Source: Glutamicibacter arilaitensis Re117 (lineage in GTDB: Bacteria; Actinomycetota; Actinomycetes; Actinomycetales; Micrococcaceae). Taken from it: a stretch of DNA of 64,000 nucleotides. The notes beneath the pieces are model-generated. The model made no database searches. It was given only the letters and a program-made list of their open reading frames with translations, and was not told where the DNA came from. Positions 1-8,042 of the stretch are shown in pieces. Position numbers and translations under genes: made by a program. Location: NCBI RefSeq assembly GCF_000197735.1, contig NC_014550.1, positions 2,728,001-2,792,000 of the forward strand. The letters are read 5' to 3'. Within the stretch, counting starts at the first letter, position 1; every line of letters starts with the position of its first letter.

Positions 1-271
1 CCGGCGCCATCGGCACCAGTGGTGCGGCAGTGGCGTCTGCGGCGCCGAAGAGCTGCGGACCGATCACCAGTGCCGAGGCGCCGACTGCGCTCAGTCCCAG
101 CATGCTGCGGCGGGAGAGCGACTTATCGGCGATGTCCTTGAAATAGCCGTTGGATGAGGTATTGCAATCTGGCTTGGTGCAAGCGTCGGCGCACTTGAAG
201 TGGCAAGTTGCAGCAGAACGACCGCCACGGGTGTGGCCCAGCATTGGCAAAAGGGTACGGGTTGGATTCAT
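1..271 (-). CDS. PhoX-family (DUF839) Tat-exported phosphatase, N-terminal fragment
   Basis: Partial gene: only about the first 90 residues are in the window; the rest lies beyond base 1. The start is ATG at 271, preceded by GGAAGTGAG. The N-terminus reads MNPTRTLLPMLGHTRGGRSA, followed by a Cys-containing segment (FKCADACTKPDCNTS) and then a twin-arginine motif, LSRRSMLGLSAVGASAL, with a hydrophobic stretch. That long cytoplasmic leader before the RR motif is typical of the actinobacterial PhoX/DUF839 family of secreted calcium-dependent alkaline phosphatases. Function beyond export is inferred from this leader only, because no catalytic residues are visible here. Confidence 0.72.
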   Translation of the reverse strand, partial: MNPTRTLLPMLGHTRGGRSAATCHFKCADACTKPDCNTSSNGYFKDIADKSLSRRSMLGLSAVGASALVIGPQLFGAADATAAPLVPMAP

Positions 272-396
272 GATCCACTCACTTCCTCAGTATTTGGCTT
301 CTCGTCAGGGGAATGACTCGAACTGAGGTTTTCACTTGGAAGTGTTCTAAATGCAACGCAAAGGTTAACGCAGAGGAAACAGCTTGCTACAAAGGA

Positions 397-1392
397 CTAT
401 CCCCTAGTCAGCTCCGCATAGCAGTTTTCCAAGCGCTTCATCCACCACTGCACTCGGTCTTCTCGTGGACGAAGCGTCTCCAATTTCTGGTGATCTGGCT
501 CAACTCGCCGTACAGGCAAGTATCCCGCGGTGGCCAGCAACGGCTGGGCACAAATGTCATTAGCGAACAAGGTGGCGGTGGACAGTCCGCAGGCGTAGGG
601 CAGCTGGGGCAGCGCGCTGGCCAAGGCGGCAGCCTGAGCCAGTCCTACCGAGGTATCCAAGGCACTGGAGACCACAACATCGAGTTCCGCCTGCTTGGCG
701 ATCTCCAGCACCGCGTCGATGCCGCCCAAGGGCTGGGCTTTGATGATCATCAGATCAGCTGCGCCCAATCGCGAGACTTCCAAGGGGTCGGTATGCTTGC
801 GCACTGCCTCATCCGCAGCGATCTTCAACGGGTTGCCGGCATTGCGCAGCTGCTCACGGACTTCGGCCAGTCCGGTAATGCCCGGAACTGGCTGTTCGGC
901 GTACTGCAATTGGTATTGGCTCAGTGCTTTCAACGCCTGGACCGCTTGGTTGATATCCCAGCCCATATTTGCATCGACCCGCAGGGCTGCTTGGGGGTAG
1001 AGCCGCCGGGTTTCTGCCACCCGGGCCAGGTCCTGGGCTAGGTCCTGGCCTTTTTCGGCCACCTTGATCTTGATAGTGTGCGGCGCGTCGTAGCGTTCCA
1101 GCACAGCGCCGACATCTTTCGCGTCGACTGCAGGCAAGGTGGCGTTGACCGGGATGCTGGTGCGCAGCGGTTCCGGGAACGGCTGATAAGCTGCCTCGAT
1201 GCCGGCTGCCAGCCAGCGTGCGGCTTCTGCCGGTTTATATTCGGTAAAGGCAGAAAACTCGCCCCACCCGGCCGGCCCATTGATCAACAGTGCTTCGCGC
1301 TGGGTGACTCCACGGAATCTCACCCGCATCGGCAGGCGGACAACGTGCGAATTGGCCAGCAGTTCTTCAAGCGGCGGAAGTTCAAAGCTCAT
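397..1392 (-). CDS. menC: o-succinylbenzoate synthase MenC
   Basis: Dehydrates SHCHC to o-succinylbenzoate in menaquinone synthesis; cytosolic, enolase superfamily. The 331 residues show the expected barrel residues: the K108-x-K110 pair (HTIKIKV), metal ligands D140 (RVDANMGW), E166 (YAEQPVP) and D194 (AADEAV), and the second catalytic Lys K218 (IIKAQPLGG). The length fits the short actinobacterial MenC. Start ATG at 1392. It is isolated from menB-menE-menA, which lie about 34 kb away; the gene downstream on this strand is the PhoX phosphatase at 1-271, with no evident link. No terminator was seen in the 125-base gap after the stop. Confidence 0.93.
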   Translation of the reverse strand: MSFELPPLEELLANSHVVRLPMRVRFRGVTQREALLINGPAGWGEFSAFTEYKPAEAARWLAAGIEAAYQPFPEPLRTSIPVNATLPAVDAKDVGAVLERYDAPHTIKIKVAEKGQDLAQDLARVAETRRLYPQAALRVDANMGWDINQAVQALKALSQYQLQYAEQPVPGITGLAEVREQLRNAGNPLKIAADEAVRKHTDPLEVSRLGAADLMIIKAQPLGGIDAVLEIAKQAELDVVVSSALDTSVGLAQAAALASALPQLPYACGLSTATLFANDICAQPLLATAGYLPVRRVEPDHQKLETLRPREDRVQWWMKRLENCYAELTRG

Positions 1393-1472
1393 GTACTAAG
1401 CCTAGCGATCGTGGGCATGGTTACACGCCTGAACTATGCCGTCCACCGTGCCTGATATGACACCCTAGAAGT

Positions 1473-2336
1473 ATGGCTCGCCGATCAGCATCTCCACGCC
1501 CACACCACATCAGGTGGTGGTGGGCCGTACTTCTGCTGATTTCGCTCTTCTGCATCGAATACGTATTTTTCGTTCAACAGCGTGTCGGGCAATGGGCTGA
1601 CCAGGCAGGGTTCATTGCATGGTCCCATTGGTGGCCACGCATCGATCTGCTCAACCCAGTCCGTGAATTCCTGGATCTGCTGCCGGTAATCTGTGCGGCT
1701 ATCGCGGCCGTATTCTTGCTTTATCGTGTCATCCGCGACCGCCGTTTCCTGCGTGCAATCCTCGCAATTCTCGCCGCGGGAGCCGCGGCCGGCAGCACGC
1801 AGCTGCTCAAGCACGAGATTCTGGCCCGTCCGGATTTCAACTTCGGGACAACAGGGAATTCTTTCCCCTCAGGACATACCACCGCAGCGGCGGCCGCGAT
1901 GGGCTTGATGTACCTGGTCTCGCCGCCGAAGCTGCGTCCGGTGGTGCAGCCAATCGCTTGGCTGTTTGCCACGGTTACCGGTGTGGCCACCTTGGTGTGC
2001 GGCTGGCACCGCCCCAGTGACATTGCAGCCGGTTTCATGGTGGCAGCGTTCTGGTTGGTCATTGCCTCGGTGGTACTCCAGCGGATCCAGCCGCTGAGCC
2101 ACGAAGTGCCCAAGAGCGGTTGGTCCAGAAAGGTCGGGGCTGGCAGCTTGATCATCTGGGCTGTGGTGCTCGGGCTGTCCTTTGTCTTGCCGCATCCACA
2201 TATCCAGAAGATTCCGGAGTCCTTGCAATTGATCTACGCAATCTTGGGGATCATCCATGTCGTGGCGGCATCACTGATATCCGGTTTGCTGTTGCGTTCG
2301 GTGGTTATTGGTCCCATGCGAACGTTCAACCGCTAA
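1473..2336 (+). CDS. PAP2-superfamily membrane phosphatase
   Basis: Integral membrane phosphatase of the PAP2 (phosphatidate / undecaprenyl-diphosphate phosphatase) type, 287 aa, with about six hydrophobic segments. The central motif is clear: SFPSGHTTAAA, with the histidine expected to act as proton donor. The first motif is a near match (KHEILARP, one residue shorter between Lys and Arg than the usual KX6RP). The third is GWHRPSDIAAG, where the nucleophile His is present but the Ser-Arg pair usually found before it is not obvious. The fold is therefore well supported while substrate and full activity are uncertain. It converges on the DUF1648 gene, with 27 bases between stops. Confidence 0.82.
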   Translation: MARRSASPRPHHIRWWWAVLLLISLFCIEYVFFVQQRVGQWADQAGFIAWSHWWPRIDLLNPVREFLDLLPVICAAIAAVFLLYRVIRDRRFLRAILAILAAGAAAGSTQLLKHEILARPDFNFGTTGNSFPSGHTTAAAAAMGLMYLVSPPKLRPVVQPIAWLFATVTGVATLVCGWHRPSDIAAGFMVAAFWLVIASVVLQRIQPLSHEVPKSGWSRKVGAGSLIIWAVVLGLSFVLPHPHIQKIPESLQLIYAILGIIHVVAASLISGLLLRSVVIGPMRTFNR

Positions 2337-2363
2337 CGCACGATCCATCCAAGGTCTTGTGTC

Positions 2364-3395
2364 CTAGTGTGCTGTGCGAGCTAAGCGTGCGTTAAGCAGT
2401 TGGGCGGCCTGCTGAGATTCTGGGATGGTCACGGCGAAACGCTTCCTGTTCTTCAGCTCGAAGACAAGGCCTTCGTGTTCTTTCATCACGATGGCCGAGC
2501 CACCAGGAATAATTCGCCAGCCCCAGCCTCCCCACATCATGGGAACGATCTTTTCGCTGGTGACCGATTCAATGTCTGCCACATCGATGGTCCGCATCGG
2601 GAAGCCCAGTACCGCGGAGGAAACACGGAACCGGTCTTTCTTGATGGATACACGGATCCAGACCAGGCTCAGCATCAGCACGCAGATAAGCAGGCAGAGT
2701 ACACCGGTAAAGATCTGACTCGCGATGCCGGTGTCCTGGCTTTCACCGGTCACCATCGGCAAGAGCACCGCAACGACAAGCACCCCGGGCACCACAAGGC
2801 AAAGCAGCCACATCCACCACGGTGCTGCCATGCTCTGCTTGAATTCTTGCTGAACCATGGCTTCCTCCTGCACCACGGGTTGCCGCGAGATCCCTTGGGC
2901 CTGATCAATTCGTGCCTGACGCTGCGCGTTGAAGTCCTTGGCGTACTGCTGATAGATGCCGCTGATCCACAGCGGGACCAGGCCCATCAGCGAACACACA
3001 ATCATCACGATCATCATGCCGCCGATCACCGCAGTTTCAGCTGACTCGGCGAGCGCGGTAGGCACAGCCGAACCGACGAAGACACCGGCCGTGGTCCAGG
3101 AGAGCACTCCGCCGGCAAATAGCAGCCCGACGAGCAGGCCCAGGTTGTTGCGCAGGCGCAGCGAGACCAAGCCCACGGCGGCGCCGAGGATGCTCAGCCC
3201 GATGCACACCGGGACGAAGACCGCAGTACGGGTAAACCCGTCCGGGTAGGTTGAGGTTGAGCCCCAGTGCGTGGCGGTCATCTCTGGAAGTTTGCCGGAA
3301 AGCAGGGCGTAGCAGATCGCCACGATAGCCGCGGGAAGAATAACCAGCAGGATAACCAGCGTCTTGTTCTTGATTTCCGTGTTTGGCGTTGCCAT
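2364..3395 (-). CDS. DUF1648 domain membrane protein
   Basis: Membrane protein of 343 residues with no assigned function. The N-terminal part has a transmembrane segment (VILLVILPAAIVAICYALL) followed by the DUF1648 signature LP-x5-HW (KLPEMTATHWG) and three more hydrophobic helices. A central linker (about 150-185) leads to two further helices and a soluble C-terminal domain of beta-rich, PH-like character (about 245-343). Start ATG at 3395 with GGGGA upstream. DUF1648 occurs in the Bacillus autolysin immunity protein SdpI, but most actinobacterial members are uncharacterised and nothing nearby suggests a toxin partner. Confidence 0.78.
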   Translation of the reverse strand: MATPNTEIKNKTLVILLVILPAAIVAICYALLSGKLPEMTATHWGSTSTYPDGFTRTAVFVPVCIGLSILGAAVGLVSLRLRNNLGLLVGLLFAGGVLSWTTAGVFVGSAVPTALAESAETAVIGGMMIVMIVCSLMGLVPLWISGIYQQYAKDFNAQRQARIDQAQGISRQPVVQEEAMVQQEFKQSMAAPWWMWLLCLVVPGVLVVAVLLPMVTGESQDTGIASQIFTGVLCLLICVLMLSLVWIRVSIKKDRFRVSSAVLGFPMRTIDVADIESVTSEKIVPMMWGGWGWRIIPGGSAIVMKEHEGLVFELKNRKRFAVTIPESQQAAQLLNARLARTAH

Positions 3396-3555
3396 CCCAG
3401 TCCCCTGTTCCCGTTGCCCTCATACGCTTTTTGAGCAGACCAGCACACAACTCAGATGCTTCAAAGCTCTAAATTCTTGTTAATACCATCCTAACGATCC
3501 GTATTTGACAAGGGAATAAATGATCGAGCATTAGTTAAATATCAGCACAAAGGGT

Positions 3556-3591
3556 GATGCCCGCCAAACCATTTCCGGTTCGACGGGCATC
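3556..3591 (-). terminator. Hairpin downstream of the 2-oxoacid dehydrogenase operon
   Basis: Inverted repeat with arms GATGCCCG / CGGGCATC, plus a short inner AACC/GGTT pairing, lying 40 bases after the E2 stop. The T-rich tail is weak (CCCTTTGTGCT on the minus strand), so termination is likely but not certain. Confidence 0.6.
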
Positions 3592-3630
3592 AATATCACT
3601 CCTAAGAGCGAGAACTGAACGATGCTGGCG

Positions 3631-5040
3631 CTAGAGCGACGCCAAAGCACTCTTTGGATCGGTCATGGCATCAGCAACATAGCGCATGAAGCCTGCGGCA
3701 GTTCCGCCATCGCAGACCCGGTGATCGAAGCTCAAGGTCATTTCGCAGATGGAACGGACCTTGATCTTCCCATTGACCACCCACGGCTTTTCGATGATGC
3801 GCCCCAGGCCCAGAATGGCTGCTTCCGGGTAGTTGATGATAGCCGCGGAGCCATCGACATTGAACACACCGTAGTTGTTGATGGTGAAGGTGCTGCCAGA
3901 CAGGTCGGCTACGCCAGCCTTGCCTTCGCGTGCCACCGAGGCCAGGCGTGCGAACTCGGCTGACAGCTCATTGGCGTTCAGCTTGTGGGCATCGCGCACA
4001 TTCGGAACCACCAGGCCGCGGTCGGTCTGGGCCGCGAATCCGAGGTTTACACCCTGGAAGACGGTATGACGCAATCCCCCATCGGCTTCAACCTCAATAC
4101 GGCTGTTCAGCTCAGGGAAACGCTGCAAACCAGCCACGGCAAAACGGGAAATCAAGGCCATGACGCTTGGGGCTTGGCCTTGGGCTTCCTTGATCTTCTT
4201 GCGCAGCTTCAGCAGCTTCGTGACATCCACATCCACCCACACGGTCGCTTCAGGAATCTCACGGCGGGAAGTGCTCATCGCATTGGCAATGGTCTTGCGC
4301 ACACCGGAAAGCACCTGGGACGAAGCAACGGGCAGTCCGGTCTTCGAATCTGCCGCGCCTGCTTTAGGCAACGGTGCCACGGCAGCGACTGCCGCTGGTG
4401 CCGCAACAGCATCCTTGGCACCGGTTGCCGGCTGCTGTGCAGGAGCCGCCAACGCAGCCTCCACATCAGTGCGCAGCACCAACCCATCCGGACCAGTTCC
4501 TTGAACAGCGTTGATATCCAATGCGTTATCCCGCGCCAGCTTGCGCACCAGCGGGTTGATCACGCGAACCGCCTCGCTTGGCGCGTGCGCCGCGCTGGCT
4601 GCTACGCCACCGCGAGGCTTGCGCCGACGGCTGGATTTGCGCTTCGCATTGGAGGTTCCGTAGCCAATGAGCACGTTGCCGCTGCCCTCATCCTCTGCAG
4701 CTTCCTCGTCCGCAGGTACCTGAGTACCAGCCCGCTCTTCTTCACGGTAGGACTGCGCGCGTTCAGCTTCTTGAGCTGCCGGCTCCGGAGCTTCTTCACC
4801 ACCGGTGTTCACCGAAATGAATGGTTCATCCACCAGCATCATCTGGCCAGCTTCCCCATGAAGCGTAGAAACTACACCTTCGAAGGGGCAAGGGATCTCC
4901 ACCAGGGACTTGGCCGTTTCCACCTCGGCAATAGGCTGGTCCACCGCAACTTCATCACCGGCAGCAACCATCCAGCGCACCAGTTCGGCTTCGGTCAGCC
5001 CTTCTCCAAGGTCTGGCAAAAGGAAAGTCTTGATACTCAT
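3631..5040 (-). CDS. bkdC: 2-oxoacid dehydrogenase E2 (dihydrolipoamide acyltransferase)
   Basis: Core acyltransferase of a branched-chain (or pyruvate) 2-oxoacid dehydrogenase complex, 469 aa. One N-terminal lipoyl domain carries the lipoylated Lys K44 (VETAKSLVEIP). A long Glu/Ala-rich linker follows, then a peripheral-subunit-binding domain (about 160-195, INPLVRKLARDNALDINAVQ). The C-terminal catalytic domain ends with the active-site motif FDHRVCDGG (H440, D444). It is the third gene of the E1alpha-E1beta-E2 operon and its start at 5040 directly abuts the E1 beta stop. Heterotetrameric E1 and the divergent Lrp-type gene favour a branched-chain role, an inference since substrate cannot be read from sequence. 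Confidence 0.88.
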   Translation of the reverse strand: MSIKTFLLPDLGEGLTEAELVRWMVAAGDEVAVDQPIAEVETAKSLVEIPCPFEGVVSTLHGEAGQMMLVDEPFISVNTGGEEAPEPAAQEAERAQSYREEERAGTQVPADEEAAEDEGSGNVLIGYGTSNAKRKSSRRRKPRGGVAASAAHAPSEAVRVINPLVRKLARDNALDINAVQGTGPDGLVLRTDVEAALAAPAQQPATGAKDAVAAPAAVAAVAPLPKAGAADSKTGLPVASSQVLSGVRKTIANAMSTSRREIPEATVWVDVDVTKLLKLRKKIKEAQGQAPSVMALISRFAVAGLQRFPELNSRIEVEADGGLRHTVFQGVNLGFAAQTDRGLVVPNVRDAHKLNANELSAEFARLASVAREGKAGVADLSGSTFTINNYGVFNVDGSAAIINYPEAAILGLGRIIEKPWVVNGKIKVRSICEMTLSFDHRVCDGGTAAGFMRYVADAMTDPKSALASL

Positions 5041-6123
5041 TTACGCCTCCCACTGAAGCTGGTCAACCGCGTCGAGAATACGTTCGGCGCTTGGCAAGTG
5101 GAACTTCTCCAAGGTCGGTGCAGGATAAGGAATATCGAATCCGGTCACGCGCAGCACTGGGGCTGCCAACGAGTGGAAGCAACGCTCCTGGACACGAGCG
5201 ACGATTTCACTGGCAACCGAGGCGAAGCCCTGGGCTTCAGCAACGACGATGGCCCGGCCGGTCTTGCGTACCGAAGCGCATACGGTCTGATCATCAAAAG
5301 GCACAATGCTGCGGATATCGATGACTTCCAAGCTGATGCCGTCTTCGGCAGCCAGCTTGGCAGCTTCCAGTGCGGTCGAGACGCTAGGACCGTAGGTAAT
5401 CAGCGTGGCGTCGCTGCCCGGACGGGCAATGCGTGCCTGGCCTTCGGTCTTCGCGGACTTCTTGGCTTCATACTGATCAGCCAGCTGCTGCAGGTCGACC
5501 TGTTCCTTGGACCAGTACAGCTTCTTCGGTTCGAAGAAGACCACCGGATCCTCGGAGTCAATAGCTTCGCGCAGCATCAGGTAGGCATCTTCAACGCATG
5601 AAGGGGTGAAGACCTTCAGGCCCGGAGTGTGCGCATAGTAGGCTTCCGAGGAATCGCAGTGGTGTTCCACGCCGCCCACGCCACCGGCGTAGGGAATGCG
5701 GATGACCATCGGCAGGTTCAGCTTGCCCTGGGTACGGTTGCGCATCTTGGCCACATGCGAGGCGATTTGCTCGAAGGCCGGGTAGGCGAACGCGTCGAAC
5801 TGCATCTCGATGACCGGGCGCATGCCGTTAATGGCCATGCCTACGGCCATGCCGACAATACCGGATTCAGCCAGCGGGGTGTCAAAGCAGCGTTCGGAAC
5901 CGAACCGTGCGGTCAGCCCGTCGGTGATGCGGAAAACACCACCGAGGGTGCCCACATCCTCACCAAAGATCACTACCGAGTTATCGGCAACCAGGGCATC
6001 AGCCAAGGCGGTATTCAGCGCCTTGCCGAAGGTCACCGGCTGGTGTTCATTTGCAGCCTTGGCTGCGGCACGCGCGGTGGCAGCGCTGACGTTCGGGTTC
6101 AGGCGCGAAGTCGTGGCAGTCAT
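5041..6123 (-). CDS. bkdB: 2-oxoacid dehydrogenase E1 component, beta subunit
   Basis: Beta subunit of the thiamine-diphosphate dehydrogenase that decarboxylates branched-chain 2-oxoacids (or pyruvate). The ATG at 6123 (MTATTSRLNPN) is chosen because an excellent ribosome site (GGAGG, seven bases upstream) precedes it; a longer reading from 6138 has none and would overlap E1 alpha. The 360 residues carry family landmarks: FGEDVGTLGGVF, TPLAESGIVGMAVGMA (with the Glu that activates ThDP), QFDAFAYPAFEQI and the C-terminal FDIPYPAPTLE. It lies between E1 alpha and E2 in one operon. Confidence 0.92.
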   Translation of the reverse strand: MTATTSRLNPNVSAATARAAAKAANEHQPVTFGKALNTALADALVADNSVVIFGEDVGTLGGVFRITDGLTARFGSERCFDTPLAESGIVGMAVGMAINGMRPVIEMQFDAFAYPAFEQIASHVAKMRNRTQGKLNLPMVIRIPYAGGVGGVEHHCDSSEAYYAHTPGLKVFTPSCVEDAYLMLREAIDSEDPVVFFEPKKLYWSKEQVDLQQLADQYEAKKSAKTEGQARIARPGSDATLITYGPSVSTALEAAKLAAEDGISLEVIDIRSIVPFDDQTVCASVRKTGRAIVVAEAQGFASVASEIVARVQERCFHSLAAPVLRVTGFDIPYPAPTLEKFHLPSAERILDAVDQLQWEA

Positions 6124-6124
6124 C

Positions 6125-7288
6125 TTAGGCCTCCTCACGGTCTAGTTCGTCGACGAGCATGGCTTGCTGCTCGCTCAGCTGCGGGCTCTTGGTGGAGTAG
6201 ACATGCTCGAAGAGCTCACGCGGGTCGGTGTTTGCTTCTTGGTTCATGCCATCGCGCAGGGTCTTGGCGACCGCTTCGGCATCTGCGGTGATCTTGGCGA
6301 CGGTTTCATCGCTCAAGAGTCCAGCATCATCCAGGTACGCCTTCATGCGGGTTACCGGGTCCTTGGCGATCCATTCCTGGACCTCCGAGTCCTCGCGGTA
6401 GCGCTTGTCGTCATCGGCGTTGGTGTGCGCCTGCATGCGGTAGGTGTGCGCCTCGATCAGCAGCGGACCGTTGCCTTCGCGGGCCATGCGCACCGCACGG
6501 GTCATGATGGCCATCAATGCCATCAAATCGTTGCCATCTACGCGCTCGCCGGCCATGCCGTAGCCAACAGCCTTGTGGGCAAGCGATGGGGCGGCGCTCT
6601 GCTGGGAGAGCGGAACGGAGATGGCGTACTTGTTGTTCTGCACGAAGAAGATCACGGGCAGGTTGAAGACTGCAGCGAAGTTCAGTGCTTCGTGGAAGTC
6701 GCCCTCACTGGTGGCGCCGTCGCCGCACATGGCCACGACCACGGTGTCTTCACCGCGCAGCTTGGCTGCATGGGCCACGCCTACTGCGTGTAGCAGCTGG
6801 GTGGTCAGCGGGGTCGACATCGGTGCGCAGTTATAGGCCTTCGGATCGTAGCCGCAGTGCCATTCGCCGCGGAAGCTGGTCATGACTTCCATCGGGGCAA
6901 CACCCTTGGCCAGTACCGCTACGGTGTCGCGGTAGGTGGGGAAAAGCCAGTCGCCTTCGCCCAGGCACAGGGAGGCTGCCACCTGGCAGGCCTCCTGTCC
7001 ATGGCTGGATGGGTACACGGCCATGCGGCCCTGGCGAACCAGTGCGGAGTTCTGGTCGTTGACCCGGCGACCAGTCACCAGAGCCGAGTAGGCTTCCAGC
7101 AGCCGGGCAGGGCTAGGCAACGGATATTCGTGGCCTGGCTCAGTGCCCTGCTGATCTTCTGGGCGCAAGGTGCCGTCCGGGTTCAACAGGTTGATCATGT
7201 GGCGTGCTGGCAGCATGTAATCTTCAGGGGTAATCCCGAATTTCTTGCTGACATCAGAGATGCGATCTGCGTGTGCGTCAGTGCTCAT
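6125..7288 (-). CDS. bkdA: 2-oxoacid dehydrogenase E1 component, alpha subunit
   Basis: ThDP-binding alpha subunit, 387 aa, first gene of the operon. The ThDP motif starts at GDGATSEGDF (189-198) and ends at QNN (217-219). The conserved loop HTYRMQAHTNADD follows. Its stop ends one base after the E1 beta start, so the pair is translationally coupled. Actinobacteria of this group normally make pyruvate dehydrogenase with a homodimeric AceE, so this heterotetrameric type is more likely a branched-chain 2-oxoacid dehydrogenase supplying iso/anteiso fatty-acid primers and degrading Val/Leu/Ile; that assignment is inference. Confidence 0.9.
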   Translation of the reverse strand: MSTDAHADRISDVSKKFGITPEDYMLPARHMINLLNPDGTLRPEDQQGTEPGHEYPLPSPARLLEAYSALVTGRRVNDQNSALVRQGRMAVYPSSHGQEACQVAASLCLGEGDWLFPTYRDTVAVLAKGVAPMEVMTSFRGEWHCGYDPKAYNCAPMSTPLTTQLLHAVGVAHAAKLRGEDTVVVAMCGDGATSEGDFHEALNFAAVFNLPVIFFVQNNKYAISVPLSQQSAAPSLAHKAVGYGMAGERVDGNDLMALMAIMTRAVRMAREGNGPLLIEAHTYRMQAHTNADDDKRYREDSEVQEWIAKDPVTRMKAYLDDAGLLSDETVAKITADAEAVAKTLRDGMNQEANTDPRELFEHVYSTKSPQLSEQQAMLVDELDREEA

Positions 7289-7433
7289 GTTCTCCCACCT
7301 TTCGTGGTTCTGGCTCGGTCCATGAGCACAACCGCTTGTGACTCATTTCACCTAAACATCATTTGCTATCAATTATGGGTATGAGTGGCATTCTGTATCC
7401 AGTCCGGCGTGGAATCGTGGAAAGTTGCGTTTG

Positions 7434-7445
7434 GTATCCGTATAC
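7434..7445. promoter_or_regulatory. Possible Lrp-type operator in the bkd intergenic region
   Basis: Short imperfect dyad, GTAT-CCGT-ATAC, about 70 bases upstream of the Lrp-type start, inside the 226-base divergent promoter region shared with the E1 alpha gene. Lrp/AsnC proteins often bind such degenerate dyads next to their own gene. Only one copy is clear, so this is tentative. Confidence 0.25.
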
Positions 7446-7514
7446 TCGTAGACGAAAAGTTTCATTAGATTGTGTTTGGATAAGAGACGTCCGACACGTC
7501 ACCAAGGAGTATCA

Positions 7515-7967
7515 ATGGCCGCGGAAGCGGAGCTAAAACTCGATGATGTCGACCATGCGATCCTCGCTGAACTCACCAGCGATGGACGCCAGTCGGTCAC
7601 CACCGTGGCACAAAAGGTGCATGTATCGCGTGCACACGCCTATTCCCGTATCGCCAAGCTCCAAGATGCCGGGGTGATCACCCGGTATACGGCGGTGATT
7701 GATCCGGTCAAGGCTGGTCTTAAGGCCAGCGCCTACGTGACGCTGAAACTCCGCCAGCATTCTTGGCGCGAGCTGCGCGACCACCTTGCGTCGATTCCCG
7801 AGGTTCACCATGTGGGCCTGGTGGGCGGCAATTTCGATGTGATCTTGCTGGTCCGTGCCAAAGACAATTTGGATCTGCGCCGCGTAGTTTTTGAACAACT
7901 GCAGTCTTTGCCTACGGTCCTAGATACCCAGACCCTGCTGATCTTCGAAGACACCGATACCCGCTGA
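7515..7967 (+). CDS. Lrp/AsnC-family transcriptional regulator
   Basis: Feast/famine regulator of 150 aa. The start ATG at 7515 follows AAGGAG; upstream codons in the same frame lack a ribosome site. The N-terminal winged helix (LDDVDHAILAELTSDGRQSV, recognition helix near VSRAHAYSRIAKLQDAGVI) is followed by the RAM ligand-binding domain (about 60-145, VTLKLRQHSWRELRDHLASI, HVGLVGGNFDVILLV). It is divergent from the E1alpha-E1beta-E2 operon, the arrangement seen for BkdR-type activators responding to branched-chain amino acids. The direct target is inferred from this position. Confidence 0.9.
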   Translation: MAAEAELKLDDVDHAILAELTSDGRQSVTTVAQKVHVSRAHAYSRIAKLQDAGVITRYTAVIDPVKAGLKASAYVTLKLRQHSWRELRDHLASIPEVHHVGLVGGNFDVILLVRAKDNLDLRRVVFEQLQSLPTVLDTQTLLIFEDTDTR

Positions 7968-7989
7968 TCAGTTTTTTCGCATTAACGCC

Positions 7990-8026
7990 AAAGGAGCACC
8001 CGGATCATGGATCCGGGTGCTCCTTT
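7990..8026. terminator. Bidirectional terminator between the Lrp gene and paaG
   Basis: Perfect 17-base arms beginning AAAGGAGCACCCGG around an ATG loop, located between the convergent stops at 7967 and 8043. Runs of T (TTTTTT just before it, TTTG after it) suit use from either side. Confidence 0.88.
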
Positions 8027-8042
8027 GATGTGTTTTGAGCGG

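Noticed and set aside
2334..2394. Inverted repeat TAACGCACG / CGTGCGTTA at the PAP2-DUF1648 junction
   Set aside because: The loop is over 40 bases and one arm is inside the coding end of the DUF1648 gene; too weak for a terminator.
3985..5601. 538-codon plus-strand ORF across the E2 and E1 beta genes
   Set aside because: Antisense shadow of two clear genes; low-complexity His/Gly/Arg-rich translation without family motifs.
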